From Bacillota bacterium (GTDB lineage: Bacteria > Bacillota > Sulfobacillia > UBA8153), in assembly GCA_007130145.1 (NCBI GenBank), contig SLSY01000034.1:1-37961 (forward strand): a DNA stretch of 37,961 bases, read 5' to 3'. The notes under the pieces are model-generated. The model was not told where the DNA came from. It saw nothing but the letters and a program-made list of their open reading frames with translations, and made no database searches. Both the position numbers and the translations under genes were made by a program. Of this stretch, positions 20,344 through 29,116 are shown piece by piece. The stretch's first letter is position 1; the number at the start of each line of letters is the position of its first letter.

Positions 20344-20815
20344 CTTCATCCTCTACTCGTATTTTTTCGACCAGAGCGGTTACCGCCTGTTCGACTGTAT
20401 CCACCATGTTCTCATATTCGTCCCGCCCGCCACCGTACGGATCGGGAATATCACCGCACCCACCGACAAACTCACGGAGAAGCCGGGTGCGACCTTCTGC
20501 TACGTTGCTCATAGCTAATACGGCCTGGCGCTGGGAGTCGGTCATAGTGAGCACCCAGTCGGCCTCCTCAATCATCTCAGATGTCAACTGCCGGGCCCCA
20601 TGATCTACCTTCTGTCCCCACCGCTCTGTCAGAAGCCGCTGAGCATGCTCACTAAAAGGCGCTCCCGGATGGGCCGCCAGACCCGCCGACGCCACCTCCG
20701 CCTCACCTTGACCCGGTATCTTCTCCAGCATCCAACGGGTCATCCATTCGGCCGTAGGAGAGCGACAGGTATTACCAGTACACACAAAGAGAATGCGAAC
20801 CGGTGTTTTGGTCAT
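20318..20815 (-). CDS. ywlE: Low-molecular-weight phosphatase, predicted protein-arginine phosphatase (YwlE type)
   Basis: A Cys-based phosphatase. The 165-aa product opens with the P-loop CTGNTCRSPTAE and carries the acid-loop DPYGGG near the C terminus. In B. subtilis YwlE the Thr inside C-T-G-N-T-C-R gives selectivity for phosphoarginine over phosphotyrosine, and the same Thr is present here. A role in reversing McsB arginine phosphorylation is therefore predicted; no mcsB is in the window. The start is ATG at 20815, 4 nt after ywlC ends, with GGTGGGTG upstream. The last residues are acidic (VEDEDDED) and overlap rpiB. Confidence 0.93.
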   Translation of the reverse strand: MTKTPVRILFVCTGNTCRSPTAEWMTRWMLEKIPGQGEAEVASAGLAAHPGAPFSEHAQRLLTERWGQKVDHGARQLTSEMIEEADWVLTMTDSQRQAVLAMSNVAEGRTRLLREFVGGCGDIPDPYGGGRDEYENMVDTVEQAVTALVEKIRVEDEDDEDCPGQ

Positions 20816-20819
20816 GTCT

Positions 20820-21851
20820 TCACCCACCTTTCCCGTCACGGCCTGCCGCTGCCCGGCGCAATCGGTCCATAATCGCCCGGCCCAAACCCACTTCGGGCAG
20901 CGCTTCACAGTATACTACATCCACACCCCATTCATCCACCTGGCGCAGGGCCCCAAACAAGCGGGCCGATACGATCTGGGAATCAGAATAAGACCCCAGT
21001 ACCAAAATGGGGATGTCGCCATAACGCTGGGCATTCTCCTGGGTCGCAAGCACACCGGCCCGCAGCCCGCGCCGCTGGCATCGGGTGATTCTCTTCGTGA
21101 TCTCCTCTGCTATCTCCTGTCGACTTTCCCCTTCCACCAGCACCAAAGGCGTACGGGGAGAGTAATGCCCGTAGCGCTGTCCCGGAGAGCGGCGTAGTGA
21201 CGCATGATCTTGGTCAGTCACCGTGCCCAGGGGGGTGTATTCCGAGAGTTGCTCAAGAGTAACACCGCCAGGACGCAGGATGACCGGGGGACACTGCGTC
21301 ACGTCCAGCACGGTCGATTCCACACCCAGAGGACAATGACCGCCGTCCACCACCGCGGCAATGCGCCCCCCCAAATCGGCGAGGACGTGATCTGCTGTCG
21401 TCGGGCTGGGTCGACCCGACACATTGGCACTGGGGGCGGCCACGGGTACCCGCGCTGCCCGCAAAAGGGCCAGGGCAACCGGGTGATCAGGCATGCGCAC
21501 CGCCACCGTCTCCAAGCCGCCGCTCACCACGCAAGGCACAGCATGTGAACGGCCCAAAACCAGAGTCAAGGGGCCGGGCCAAAATGCCCGCATGAGCCGG
21601 TGGGCCAGAGGGGGAATCGTATCGACCAGGGCATCTACCTGCCCCAATGAACCCACATGAACGATAAGGGGATTATCAGCCGGTCTGCCCTTGGCAACAA
21701 AGATCCCTTCCACCGCCTGGCCATCCAGGGCGTTGGCTCCCAACCCATATACGGTCTCAGTGGGAAATGCCACCAGTTTTCCTGCACGCAGAAGCTTTGC
21801 CCCCAGGGCGATGGCTTCAGCGTCATATGCAAGTCGCATGGTGCAAGTCAC
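20820..21851 (-). CDS. ywlC: L-threonylcarbamoyladenylate synthase (Sua5/YwlC)
   Basis: Makes threonylcarbamoyl-AMP from threonine, bicarbonate and ATP for the t6A37 modification of ANN-decoding tRNAs. The 343-aa product is the two-domain Sua5 form. It has a YrdC domain (1-205, with GKLVAFPTETVYGLGANA, FVAKGRPADNPLIVHV, FWPGPLTLVL and APSANVSGRPSPT) and a C-terminal Sua5 domain (about 225-335) after the linker PGQRYGHYSPRTPL. The start is GTG at 21851 with AAGGAG 8 nt upstream. One base separates it from the stop of prmC. Confidence 0.96.
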   Translation of the reverse strand: MTCTMRLAYDAEAIALGAKLLRAGKLVAFPTETVYGLGANALDGQAVEGIFVAKGRPADNPLIVHVGSLGQVDALVDTIPPLAHRLMRAFWPGPLTLVLGRSHAVPCVVSGGLETVAVRMPDHPVALALLRAARVPVAAPSANVSGRPSPTTADHVLADLGGRIAAVVDGGHCPLGVESTVLDVTQCPPVILRPGGVTLEQLSEYTPLGTVTDQDHASLRRSPGQRYGHYSPRTPLVLVEGESRQEIAEEITKRITRCQRRGLRAGVLATQENAQRYGDIPILVLGSYSDSQIVSARLFGALRQVDEWGVDVVYCEALPEVGLGRAIMDRLRRAAAGRDGKGG

Positions 21852-21852
21852 G

Positions 21853-22704
21853 TTAGGTTCTCCTTACACTGGCAACGATCGTCCGCTCTACGCCACGGTA
21901 GTCCTTGATGATGCGTTCGAGCGCCCACCCGTTTTCGGCCAACAGTTCACTCACCGGCCAGACCTGATTGTGCCCTACCTCTAGCAACAGTTTACCATGG
22001 GTACGAAGCCAGGCATGATGTTTTGCCAGCTGGCGATAAAAAAACAGACCATCTGCTCCTCCATCCAGAGCCTGGCGTGGTTCGTAATCGCGCACCTCAC
22101 AGGGGAGCGCCCCGAGATCCTGCGAGCGAACATAGGGAGGGTTGGAGATCATGACATCCACCCTGCCCTCCAAGCCCAGGCCAACAAGGGGCTCGAGCAA
22201 ATGTCCATGGTAAAAGAATACCCGATCTGCCACCTTGTGCCGGCAGCAGTTAACGCGGGCTATGCGCAAAGCAGCGCGCGATATGTCAGTAGCCCAGACC
22301 CGACTCTGCGGAGCATGGACCGCCAACGCCACGGCGATGGCGCCGCTTCCGGTGCCCACCTCCACGACCCGTTGAGGTGCAAGGGCCAATGCCGCTTCCA
22401 CCAAAAACTCACTCTCCGGACGGGGGATGAGCACCCCCGGTTCCACCTGAAAGTCCAGTGACCAAAACTCCTGGTGCCCAATGATATACTGAACAGGCTC
22501 ACCGGTCACCCGCCGCTTCACCCACTCCCGTGCGCGGCGCACCTGGGCAGGCGATACGGGTGCTTCCGGATTCAGGTGCAGTTGGGATTGCTCTATCTTT
22601 AGGGCATGAGCAAGCAAAAGAGCCGCCTCCCGGGCGGCATGCTCCGCGCTCGAGGCGGCCAATGTCTTGCGAATCTCCTTGTAAAGCTCATGAAGTTGCA
22701 CCAC
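21853..22704 (-). CDS. prmC: Release factor glutamine methyltransferase PrmC (HemK)
   Basis: Methylates the Gln of the GGQ motif of release factors with S-adenosylmethionine, raising termination efficiency. The 283-aa product has the helical N domain (1-75, with GEPVQYIIGHQEFWSLDF), then the Rossmann methyltransferase domain: VVEVGTGSGAIAVALA as the SAM loop and the catalytic SNPPYV motif. IPRPESE stands where IPRPETE is usual. The start is GTG 22704 or 22701, both after GGAGG. It follows prfA, its substrate gene, after 11 nt, the usual pairing in bacteria. Confidence 0.96.
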   Translation of the reverse strand: MVQLHELYKEIRKTLAASSAEHAAREAALLLAHALKIEQSQLHLNPEAPVSPAQVRRAREWVKRRVTGEPVQYIIGHQEFWSLDFQVEPGVLIPRPESEFLVEAALALAPQRVVEVGTGSGAIAVALAVHAPQSRVWATDISRAALRIARVNCCRHKVADRVFFYHGHLLEPLVGLGLEGRVDVMISNPPYVRSQDLGALPCEVRDYEPRQALDGGADGLFFYRQLAKHHAWLRTHGKLLLEVGHNQVWPVSELLAENGWALERIIKDYRGVERTIVASVRRT

Positions 22705-22715
22705 GCTACCCTCCG

Positions 22716-23783
22716 TTAGTGCACGGCTTCCTCCATCTTCTCCTCCTGCTCGGCCATACGCAATGCATCAACAAACTCATCGAGTTCTCCCTGCAGCACT
22801 CCTTCCCAGCGATGGGACGTCAGACCAATGCGGTGATCGGTAATACGGGACTGAGGATGGTTATAGGTGCGAATGCGTTCAGAGCGGTCACCCGTTCCCA
22901 TCTGCGAACGGCGCTCACGTGACATTTCTTCTTGCTGCTGTTGCAATGCCACATCCAAAAGACGGGCTCTGAGCACCTTCATGGCCCTATCCTTGTTCTT
23001 GTGCTGCGACTTCTCATCTTGACAGCTAGAAACGATCCCGGTGGGAAGGTGGGTGATACGCACCGCCGAATAGGTGGTATTCACGCTTTGCCCTCCCGGC
23101 CCGCTGGCGCAAAAGATATCGATACGCAATTCATCGGGGGAAATATCCACATCCACTTCTTCTGCCTCCGGCAGCACCGCCACGGTGACAGTAGAAGTGT
23201 GAATTCGTCCTCCCGACTCGGTCACCGGCACGCGCTGAACACGATGCACACCGCTTTCATACTTCAACTGGCTGAACGCACCCTTGCCTTCGATCATGAA
23301 GATGACCTCTTTGAAACCACCAATGTCAGTGGGACTGGAGCTGAGAACTTCCACCTTCCAACCTTTTCTCTCCGCATAACGAGCATACATGCGATGGAGA
23401 TCGCCAGCAAAGAGCGCCGCCTCGGTGCCGCCGGCGCCCGCCCGGATTTCCACGATGACGTTGCGTTCATCATTGGGGTCCTTCGGCAAGAGTGCCTGAC
23501 GCAACTGTTGCAAAAGCTCTTCTTCACGCGACTGCAAGCTGGACAGTTCGCTCTGAGCCAGCTGGCGCAGTTCCCGATCATCCTCTTGAAACATGGCTTT
23601 AGCTTCAACCATCTCTTGTTGCACACGTTGGAGCTCGCTATACCACGCAACCACATCTTGCAGTCGTGAATGCTCCTGTGCATATTCCTTGAACTTATGG
23701 TGAGAGGACATCACCTCGGGATCGGAGAGCAACCTCTCCAACTCCTGATAGCGACGGACCATCGCCTCTATCTTCTCAAACAC
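22716..23783 (-). CDS. prfA: Peptide chain release factor 1
   Basis: Recognises UAA and UAG stop codons and triggers peptide release. The 355-aa product has the anticodon-like PxT motif as P186-V-T188 ([14 protein letters not shown]) and the peptidyl-transfer GGQ at 230-232 ([15 protein letters not shown]); PxT marks RF1, not RF2. The GTG start at 23783 has AAGGTGG 6 nt upstream and gives the usual MFEKIEAM N terminus. It overlaps the end of the DUF1385 gene by 8 bases and is followed by prmC. Confidence 0.97.
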   Translation of the reverse strand: MFEKIEAMVRRYQELERLLSDPEVMSSHHKFKEYAQEHSRLQDVVAWYSELQRVQQEMVEAKAMFQEDDRELRQLAQSELSSLQSREEELLQQLRQALLPKDPNDERNVIVEIRAGAGGTEAALFAGDLHRMYARYAERKGWKVEVLSSSPTDIGGFKEVIFMIEGKGAFSQLKYESGVHRVQRVPVTESGGRIHTSTVTVAVLPEAEEVDVDISPDELRIDIFCASGPGGQSVNTTYSAVRITHLPTGIVSSCQDEKSQHKNKDRAMKVLRARLLDVALQQQQEEMSRERRSQMGTGDRSERIRTYNHPQSRITDHRIGLTSHRWEGVLQGELDEFVDALRMAEQEEKMEEAVH

Positions 23784-24648
23784 TCTGAACCACCTTCTTG
23801 TCGGCAAGTACGGCCTGGAGTGCAGCCGCTGCTACCTCGATCTGAGAATCATCCGGGGTCCGTGTGGTATATCGCTGTAGCATGAGTCCGGGCCAGCTGA
23901 TAGCCTGCACCAAGGGCGATCGAGACCGTCCCGCCCAGCGGATCAGCTCATAGGACACCCCAGCGACAACGGGCAATAGCACAAGGCGCAAGACGATGCG
24001 CTGCCAAATGCCCGGCCAACCAAAAAACGAAAACAAAATCACGCTCACCAGCATCACTACCAGCAAGAAACTGGTGCCGCAGCGCGGATGCTTGAGAGAA
24101 AAGTCCCGCACCACCTCAGGCTCCAAACTCTTCTGGTTCTCGTAGGCGTGAATGGCCTGATGCTCTGCCCCGTGATACGCCAACAGGCGTTGCACCTCAG
24201 GCAGCCGGGAAATCGCCACCAAGTATAATGTCAATATGGAAACGCGAACCACACCTTCGGTTAGATTCAACCAAAAGCGATGGGCAATAAGGCCCCGCAA
24301 GAACGAAACCAGCACCGTTGGCAGGATGATAAACAGTCCTACGGACAACAGCAAAGCTAGCCCCACCGCCAGCACGGTCTCCCGGCGGGTAAGGTGTTCT
24401 TCGGGATCTTCGGACAAATTGGCGGAGACCAAAAGAGCATCAATGCCTGCAGTTAGGGTCTCGGCCAACGTCACCAAGCCCCGGATAATGGGCCATCCAT
24501 ACCAAGGCTTTAAGGTCAGCCAAGAGCGAGCCGGCGTCACTTCTACATGCACTTTTCCCGATGCCAAACGCACGGCCACCGCTCTGGCGGTGGGCCCTCG
24601 CATCATGACACCCTCAATCACCGCTTGTCCGCCGTAATGGAATTCCAC
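23776..24648 (-). CDS. DUF1385 membrane protein (YqhQ-like)
   Basis: A conserved integral membrane protein with no established function. The 290-aa product opens with [15 protein letters not shown], the family hallmark, then has three or four membrane helices (about 110-180 and 205-260). The conserved [13 protein letters not shown] lies between them, and [12 protein letters not shown] follows. These His, Glu and Cys residues resemble a metal site, but this is inference. The start is GTG at 24648, with GGAAGG 6 nt upstream; its first base is the last base of the rpmE stop (TAGTG), so coupling is probable. It commonly lies between rpmE and prfA in Clostridia. Confidence 0.93.
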   Translation of the reverse strand: MEFHYGGQAVIEGVMMRGPTARAVAVRLASGKVHVEVTPARSWLTLKPWYGWPIIRGLVTLAETLTAGIDALLVSANLSEDPEEHLTRRETVLAVGLALLLSVGLFIILPTVLVSFLRGLIAHRFWLNLTEGVVRVSILTLYLVAISRLPEVQRLLAYHGAEHQAIHAYENQKSLEPEVVRDFSLKHPRCGTSFLLVVMLVSVILFSFFGWPGIWQRIVLRLVLLPVVAGVSYELIRWAGRSRSPLVQAISWPGLMLQRYTTRTPDDSQIEVAAAALQAVLADKKVVQSV

Positions 24649-24860
24649 TACTTGCCTTCCGCTGTCTTGCCGTACTTGCGGCGGAAACGCTCTACGCGGC
24701 CACCGCTGTCGACCATCTTCTGTACGCCGGTATAGAAAGGATGACAGGCAGAGCAAATCTCCACCCGCAAACCCGTCTTGGTGGAGCCCATATCGAACTC
24801 AGCTCCACACGCACAGGTCACCTTGGTCTTGGTGTACTCGGGATGCTTACCCTTTTTCAT
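24648..24860 (-). CDS. rpmE: 50S ribosomal protein L31 (zinc-binding form)
   Basis: A 70-aa ribosomal protein that bridges the subunits. It has the four-Cys zinc site C16-A-C18 and C37-x-x-C40 ([12 protein letters not shown]), so it is the C+ form used when zinc is available, not the Cys-less replacement. The N terminus MKKGKHPEY is typical. GAGGTGAG precedes the ATG. A good sigma-A-like promoter lies 40 nt upstream, and this gene heads the twenty-gene minus-strand block. Confidence 0.97.
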   Translation of the reverse strand: MKKGKHPEYTKTKVTCACGAEFDMGSTKTGLRVEICSACHPFYTGVQKMVDSGGRVERFRRKYGKTAEGK

Positions 24861-24899
24861 GTTCTCACCTCGTTTGCTCTAAGCATCAAAGCTTCATAT

Positions 24900-24929
24900 A
24901 TTGTAACACGCGAACGCATCATCGGGCAA
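24900..24929 (-). promoter_or_regulatory. Sigma-A-like promoter for rpmE and the downstream block
   Basis: On the minus strand TTGCCC (24924-24929) and TACAAT (24900-24905) are spaced by 18 nt, about 40 nt before the rpmE ATG. No other equally good promoter was noticed inside the block down to 7759, though I did not score every position. Confidence 0.6.
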
Positions 24930-25114
24930 CATATTTGGCATCATGGCCGGATTTTGGCGCTACACTCAGTCCCTCTGTCTGGCTTCTCGCCTCGCGAATC
25001 TTGACCCAACCTGACCATAATCAGCCAAATCATGTCGCTACCCTATACTCAGACTCACTGATGTGATAGAATAAGTCCGTGACTGCCCATAAATGGGCAA
25101 ACACTTCGGAGGGG

Positions 25115-26101
25115 ATGGGGAGGACTGTGGCCTTATCAGGCCTTCGCATAGGCGAAAGAACAGCAAGACATGGCATAATCCAGGGAGGAATGTCGGTCCG
25201 GATCTCGCTGGCACCGCTCGCCGCCGCCGTGGCGGAAGCAGGTGGAGTGGGCACGATTGGAGCCATGTGCCTACCCCCGGATGAGCTGCGGGACAACATC
25301 CGACAAGCACGTTCTCTAACCCAAGGCGTGGTTGGCGTCAATATCATGTATGCCGGAAGCGCCTTTAACCAACTGCTTGAGGTCTGCATAGAAGAAGCCG
25401 TCGATTACGTGGCCATTGGGGCCGGGTTCGCTCGCGGACCCTTTAAGCTTCTCCATCAGGCAAACATTCCCGGTTTTGCCATCATCAGTTCGGTCAAAGC
25501 TGCATCGCTTGCCTGTCGCACGCAGGGCATTACCGGTGTCGTAGTGGAGAGTGGAACGGCTGGTGGTCATCTGGGACCCAAGGATCCCGAGGTCACCATC
25601 TGGGAGCTCTTCCCCCCCGTGTTGGAAGAACTCCAAAAGAGAAGCTTTTCCGGTCCCGTGATTGCCGCCGGGGGACTGGCCGACCGCCAGGATATGCTCC
25701 GCGCTCTGGATATGGGCGCCGATGGGGTGCAATTGGGAACCCGCTTTGCCATGACCGAGGAATCGTCGGCCTCAAGCGCCATGAAGAAAGCCTGGCAAGA
25801 GGCCACGGGGAGTCAGGTGCAATGGTGGAGCCCCACCGGCTTTGCGTCCCGTTCCATCGTCCCCCATCCCGAGGGACAGCTACCCCAGGTCTCAGTCAAC
25901 GGCACCCGTTGCTATCAGTGCCTGAAACGTTGTGCACACCACGACGATCCCACCCAGAGTCACTGCATCCGACAAGCTCTGCTCAATTCCTGGCAGGGAG
26001 ACATTGAACACGGACTCGTGTTCTCGGGAGCCCGGGTGGGAGACATGACGGACATTCCTTCCGCCGCTGAAGTCATGGCCCGTCTGACCACAGGCTCCTG
26101 A
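25115..26101 (+). CDS. Nitronate monooxygenase/FabK-family flavin oxidoreductase with C-terminal Cys cluster
   Basis: An FMN-dependent TIM-barrel enzyme; the family includes nitronate monooxygenases and the enoyl-ACP reductase FabK, and sequence alone does not decide between them. Visible motifs are IIQGGMSVRISLAPLAAAVA, GVVGVNIMYA, VESGTAGGHLGP (with the His used in nitronate monooxygenases), PVIAAGGLADRQDM and ADGVQLGTRF. The C terminus carries C-x2-C-x3-C-x10-C (CYQCLKRC, then HC), as in many clostridial members, perhaps a metal site. The start is unclear: ATG 25115 or GTG 25127 lie in a purine-rich stretch close to their ribosome sites, and GTG 25079 has none. It is divergent from rpmE. 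Confidence 0.88.
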   Translation: MGRTVALSGLRIGERTARHGIIQGGMSVRISLAPLAAAVAEAGGVGTIGAMCLPPDELRDNIRQARSLTQGVVGVNIMYAGSAFNQLLEVCIEEAVDYVAIGAGFARGPFKLLHQANIPGFAIISSVKAASLACRTQGITGVVVESGTAGGHLGPKDPEVTIWELFPPVLEELQKRSFSGPVIAAGGLADRQDMLRALDMGADGVQLGTRFAMTEESSASSAMKKAWQEATGSQVQWWSPTGFASRSIVPHPEGQLPQVSVNGTRCYQCLKRCAHHDDPTQSHCIRQALLNSWQGDIEHGLVFSGARVGDMTDIPSAAEVMARLTTGS

Positions 26102-26258
26102 GGCAAGAATCGGGAAAGACCAAACCCACGGGGGCCGTCAGGATCCCATGAGCAACCTCGTTCCCAACTCGAACCTTCACGTTCAAACCCACGCATGCCG
26201 CACGGACCATGCGCTGCGTCATCATTACCACACCCGCATCTTCACACCGCCTGCCCCA

Positions 26259-28058
26259 CTAGAACAGTGTGATGACCTCATCCACCATCTGTCCCACATA
26301 GTCAACAGCTTCCTTTATGGATTCGGTACGGGTCATGTCGACGCCCGCCATCTGGGCCAGTTCCAGTGGTTTCCGGGTACCACCGGCACAAAGAACCTGC
26401 AGCCAGCGCTCCCGTGCCGCCTCACCATCCTCTTGTAGGGCTCGGGCCACCGCTGTACCAATGGTCAAGCCGGCCGAATACGTGTACGGATACAGCCCCC
26501 GGTAGTAGTGGGGCTGCCTCATCCATGTCAGCCGGGCTCCCTGGTCAATGGTGACTTCGCCGCCCCAGAATTCGTCCAGTATGTCGCCTTGTGCGGAATT
26601 GAGGTGAGCAGTAGTGATGGGCACACCCTTCTCGGCAAAGGCATACAGTCGCCTCTGCAGCTCGCCCTCTATCAGGTGTCGAACGAAGTTGTGATGGTAC
26701 GTCATGATACGTTGCATGAGGAGCCACCGGCGCATGCCACTGTCATGCTGGTTCGAAAGAATGTGCTTCCCCACGAGAATCTCGTTGATGGTGGAAGGGG
26801 CCTCAATGAAGAACATGGAAGTCCGGCAGTTGGCCAAACGCTGATGGCGCTGAGCCAGCACCCCGTGACCGGCATGACCCAGTTCATGAGCCAGCGTCAG
26901 AACGTTGCGCATGCTATTGTTCCACGTCATGAGAATGTAAGGGTGCACCCCGTATACGGAATGGCAGAATGCACCGGTTGATTTCCCGACATTGTCTGCG
27001 CGATCAATCCAACGGTTGCTCAGTGCCGCATCCACGATGGCCACATACTCATCACCCAGGACCGATAAGCCCTCGCGTAACATAGTCCCAGCTTCCTCAA
27101 AGGAGACCTCCGGTTGGAACTGGGGATCCAGTGGTGCCTCTATGTCGCAGTAGAGCATTTCCTCCAAGCCCAGTACCCGCTTGCGCAACCGGGCATACCG
27201 CCGCATGTGGGGTGCGAGCTCTCGAAGGATAACATCGTGCAGATTGTGATAGACAGGGGGGCTGATCTGTTGCTCATCGAGTAACATGTGAATGGCTGAA
27301 GGATAGCCGCGGAGCCGAGCCATGACCACATTCTTCTTGACCTCGGTGGCCCATGTTGCACCCAGTGTATGTTGGTAGGCAGCCAACCCTTGGCTAAAGG
27401 AAGCATATGCATTACGACGCAGCACCGGATCGGGGTGAAGCTCAAAGCGCCCCTCATAGGTAGAGAAGGTCACGGGGTGCTCGCGGTCATCCTGGTCTTT
27501 GGCAGGAGCAAACTTCATGTCCGTGGTTTTCGCCCTCTGATACACAAGGGAAGGAGCGTTGAGCACCTCATTGAGAGACGCTAGTATACGTTCGGTGTCC
27601 GGTTCCAGCATGTGCTGTTTCTCTTCCATGATGCGGTCCAACATGGGCTCAAAGGAACGCAATTCGGTCTCCTCACGGAGGTAGGAGGTGATCTCTTCTT
27701 GGGGTAGACTCTGGATCTCAGAGCGCACGAGAGAAAGCAGCGCCTGCCAGCGCGCCCCTACGGCCAATGCTCGTCCCGCTGCAATCTGGTGTGCCGAGTC
27801 CGTACCGTCAACGGATAACCCCAATGATGCATAGGCGGCGACCCTCAGGAAACGGGCATGGATTTCCTCTTGGGATTGGAGGCAAGAAAGGAGCACATCG
27901 GCGCCCTCTCCCAAACGTCCTTTGTATGCAAAGGGTTCATCGAGAGTGTTCATCAACAAGGTAAGTTCCTCTTCCCACTCCTTTGGGGTGGGGAAGATGT
28001 CGGTCAAACTCCAGGTCAGTTCCGGCGCCACCGCGGCGCGCGTCAAAGGTTTCTTCAC
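26259..28058 (-). CDS. pepF: Oligoendopeptidase F (M3 family metallopeptidase)
   Basis: A cytoplasmic zinc peptidase that degrades short peptides. The 599-aa length is the usual size. The N-terminal PepF domain (about 10-190) is followed by the M3 catalytic domain with H391-E-L-G-H395 and the downstream ligand region (SMFFIEAPSTINEI). The GTG start has AAGGAG 7 nt upstream. It stands alone: a terminator for the upstream marR unit ends about 150 nt before it, and the flavin oxidoreductase gene converges from the other side. The 157-nt convergent gap (26102-26258) shows no obvious hairpin terminator. Confidence 0.96.
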   Translation of the reverse strand: MKKPLTRAAVAPELTWSLTDIFPTPKEWEEELTLLMNTLDEPFAYKGRLGEGADVLLSCLQSQEEIHARFLRVAAYASLGLSVDGTDSAHQIAAGRALAVGARWQALLSLVRSEIQSLPQEEITSYLREETELRSFEPMLDRIMEEKQHMLEPDTERILASLNEVLNAPSLVYQRAKTTDMKFAPAKDQDDREHPVTFSTYEGRFELHPDPVLRRNAYASFSQGLAAYQHTLGATWATEVKKNVVMARLRGYPSAIHMLLDEQQISPPVYHNLHDVILRELAPHMRRYARLRKRVLGLEEMLYCDIEAPLDPQFQPEVSFEEAGTMLREGLSVLGDEYVAIVDAALSNRWIDRADNVGKSTGAFCHSVYGVHPYILMTWNNSMRNVLTLAHELGHAGHGVLAQRHQRLANCRTSMFFIEAPSTINEILVGKHILSNQHDSGMRRWLLMQRIMTYHHNFVRHLIEGELQRRLYAFAEKGVPITTAHLNSAQGDILDEFWGGEVTIDQGARLTWMRQPHYYRGLYPYTYSAGLTIGTAVARALQEDGEAARERWLQVLCAGGTRKPLELAQMAGVDMTRTESIKEAVDYVGQMVDEVITLF

Positions 28059-28205
28059 CTTACCACTCCTTTATCGCATCGGACGGATCCACGACAATGT
28101 GATGTCGCGCAATTTTGATAATGTGTCTCTGGTATTGCTTCTCTCTCGAGAAACTCTTTCCTTCCGATCCGAGCCGAATGCCGCAACGACCTTCCTGGTA
28201 CCCTG

Positions 28206-28235
28206 AAAAAAGAGGAGCCCCCGGCCAGGGGGGCT
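28206..28235 (-). terminator. Intrinsic terminator of the marR unit
   Basis: On the minus strand AGCCCCC-CTGGCC-GGGGGCT (stem arms 28229-28235 and 28216-28222) is followed by CCTC and six T (28206-28211). It lies 26 nt past the TGA of the small Cys-rich frame at 28261, which argues that this frame is or was a transcribed gene. Confidence 0.85.
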
Positions 28236-28260
28236 GTTGTCGCTCTCGATAGCCTTGATC

Positions 28261-28520
28261 TCACTTTACCCGCCGGCGGATTCGCTCGATGAGCGCTGGT
28301 GTGATCTCAGGTTCGTTGCCCGAAGCCTTTCGCGCTTCACAGTAGCTGGCAAAGAAAGGCACTGGATCGGTGATCTCAGCAATGATTCGTTGACATCCCA
28401 AATGCTCGGGGCCAGCTGGCAGCGCCGCGCACGACCAATCGGGGCCACATCGTGTACACAGGGGGCTTGATGGATAGACGAGGCCATCGCATAGAGTAGC
28501 TTTCCTACGACGGGTCCCAT
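28261..28520 (-). pseudogene. Small Cys-rich protein, frame apparently disrupted at a C5 run
   Basis: The minus-strand frame ending in TGA at 28261-28263 reads as convincing protein: PLCTRCGPDWSCAALP, then GPEHLGCQRIIAEITDPVPF and SGNEPEITPALIERIRRRV. It has several Cys, including a CxxC, and codon use like the neighbours. It is open back to a stop at 28603-28605 but has no ATG, GTG or TTG before TTG 28401, which would leave only 46 residues. An ATG at 28520 opens another frame (MGPVVGKLLYAMASSIHQAP) that would join the Cys-rich frame exactly if the C run (28461-28465) had one more base. It may be a pseudogene, a sequencing slip, a programmed frameshift or a gene with an unusual start. I do not recognise the family. 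It follows marR and ends before a terminator. Confidence 0.5.
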
Positions 28521-28538
28521 GTGCTGGCGGTTGGCACC

Positions 28539-29000
28539 CTAAGTCCCGGTCACCAAACGAGCAACGCTGGCTACCAACGCCTCGACATCCTCCGAGGATA
28601 GGTCAACTAGGAGCTGTTCCACGGTTAAGCGTCGCTTGGTCACGATTCGTTCCAGCATCTCGCTGCCAACAGGCGTCAGCATCAGCAGTACCACCCGGCG
28701 ATCTTGCTCTTGCCGCACCCGTGCAACCAGACCCTCCGCCTGCAGCCGATGGGCCAATAGGGTTACCGCACTACAACTGACGCTCAGATTCCGGGCCACT
28801 TGAGAAACAGAGCTGGCTCCGTCTTCACCAAGCATATTCAGAAGCAGTGCTTGCGCCGGCGTTAACCCTTCTTCACGGTGAAAGCGCTGAACTTCGTGCT
28901 GCAGGTAACGGCTTATCTGACACAAACTACGGTCCAAACGAGCACATGGGCCGCCGGGATCAATAGCATTCGCATTCACGCAAGGACGTCCCCATTTCAT
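28539..29000 (-). CDS. MarR family transcriptional regulator
   Basis: A winged-helix regulator, usually a dimer that represses its own operon and is released by small ligands or oxidation. The 153-aa product has an N-terminal dimerisation helix with Cys residues (C7, C19, C27), the DNA-binding helices SSVSQVARNLSVSCSAVTLL, the wing VRQEQDRRVVLLMLTPVG, and C-terminal helices. ATG at 29000 has AAAGGG 3 nt upstream. A perfect palindrome overlaps the -35 of its promoter, a likely autoregulatory site. The transporter gene upstream reads in the same direction, and the small Cys-rich frame follows 18 nt downstream; either could be a target. Confidence 0.9.
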   Translation of the reverse strand: MKWGRPCVNANAIDPGGPCARLDRSLCQISRYLQHEVQRFHREEGLTPAQALLLNMLGEDGASSVSQVARNLSVSCSAVTLLAHRLQAEGLVARVRQEQDRRVVLLMLTPVGSEMLERIVTKRRLTVEQLLVDLSSEDVEALVASVARLVTGT

Positions 29001-29035
29001 ATTCCCTTTATGTGTCTCAAAGATTTGGCCACTTA

Positions 29036-29064
29036 ACTGTATCCTACGGAAAAATGCCTGTCAA
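29036..29064 (-). promoter_or_regulatory. Promoter of marR
   Basis: On the minus strand a consensus TTGACA (29059-29064) lies 17 nt from TACAGT (29036-29041), 36 nt before the marR ATG. The spacing is optimal. The -35 is covered by the palindrome at 29057-29070. Confidence 0.7.
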
Positions 29065-29070
29065 GACAGG
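29057..29070. promoter_or_regulatory. Palindromic operator candidate over the marR -35 box
   Basis: CCTGTC-AA-GACAGG is a perfect inverted repeat with 6-bp arms and a 2-bp centre, fully covering the -35 hexamer. The placement fits steric repression by the MarR dimer encoded next to it. Binding is inferred, not shown. Confidence 0.55.
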
Positions 29071-29116
29071 GGGATGAGGGCAAGAAGGAGTGTGTCCTTT
29101 GAGCAAAGAAAAGACT

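Noticed and set aside
26073-26217. Minus-strand frame of about 48 codons just past the pepF stop (MTQRMVRAACVGLNVKVRV and on)
   Set aside because: It overlaps the end of the flavin oxidoreductase gene, has no good ribosome site and shows no family features. It is probably a chance frame in the convergent gap.
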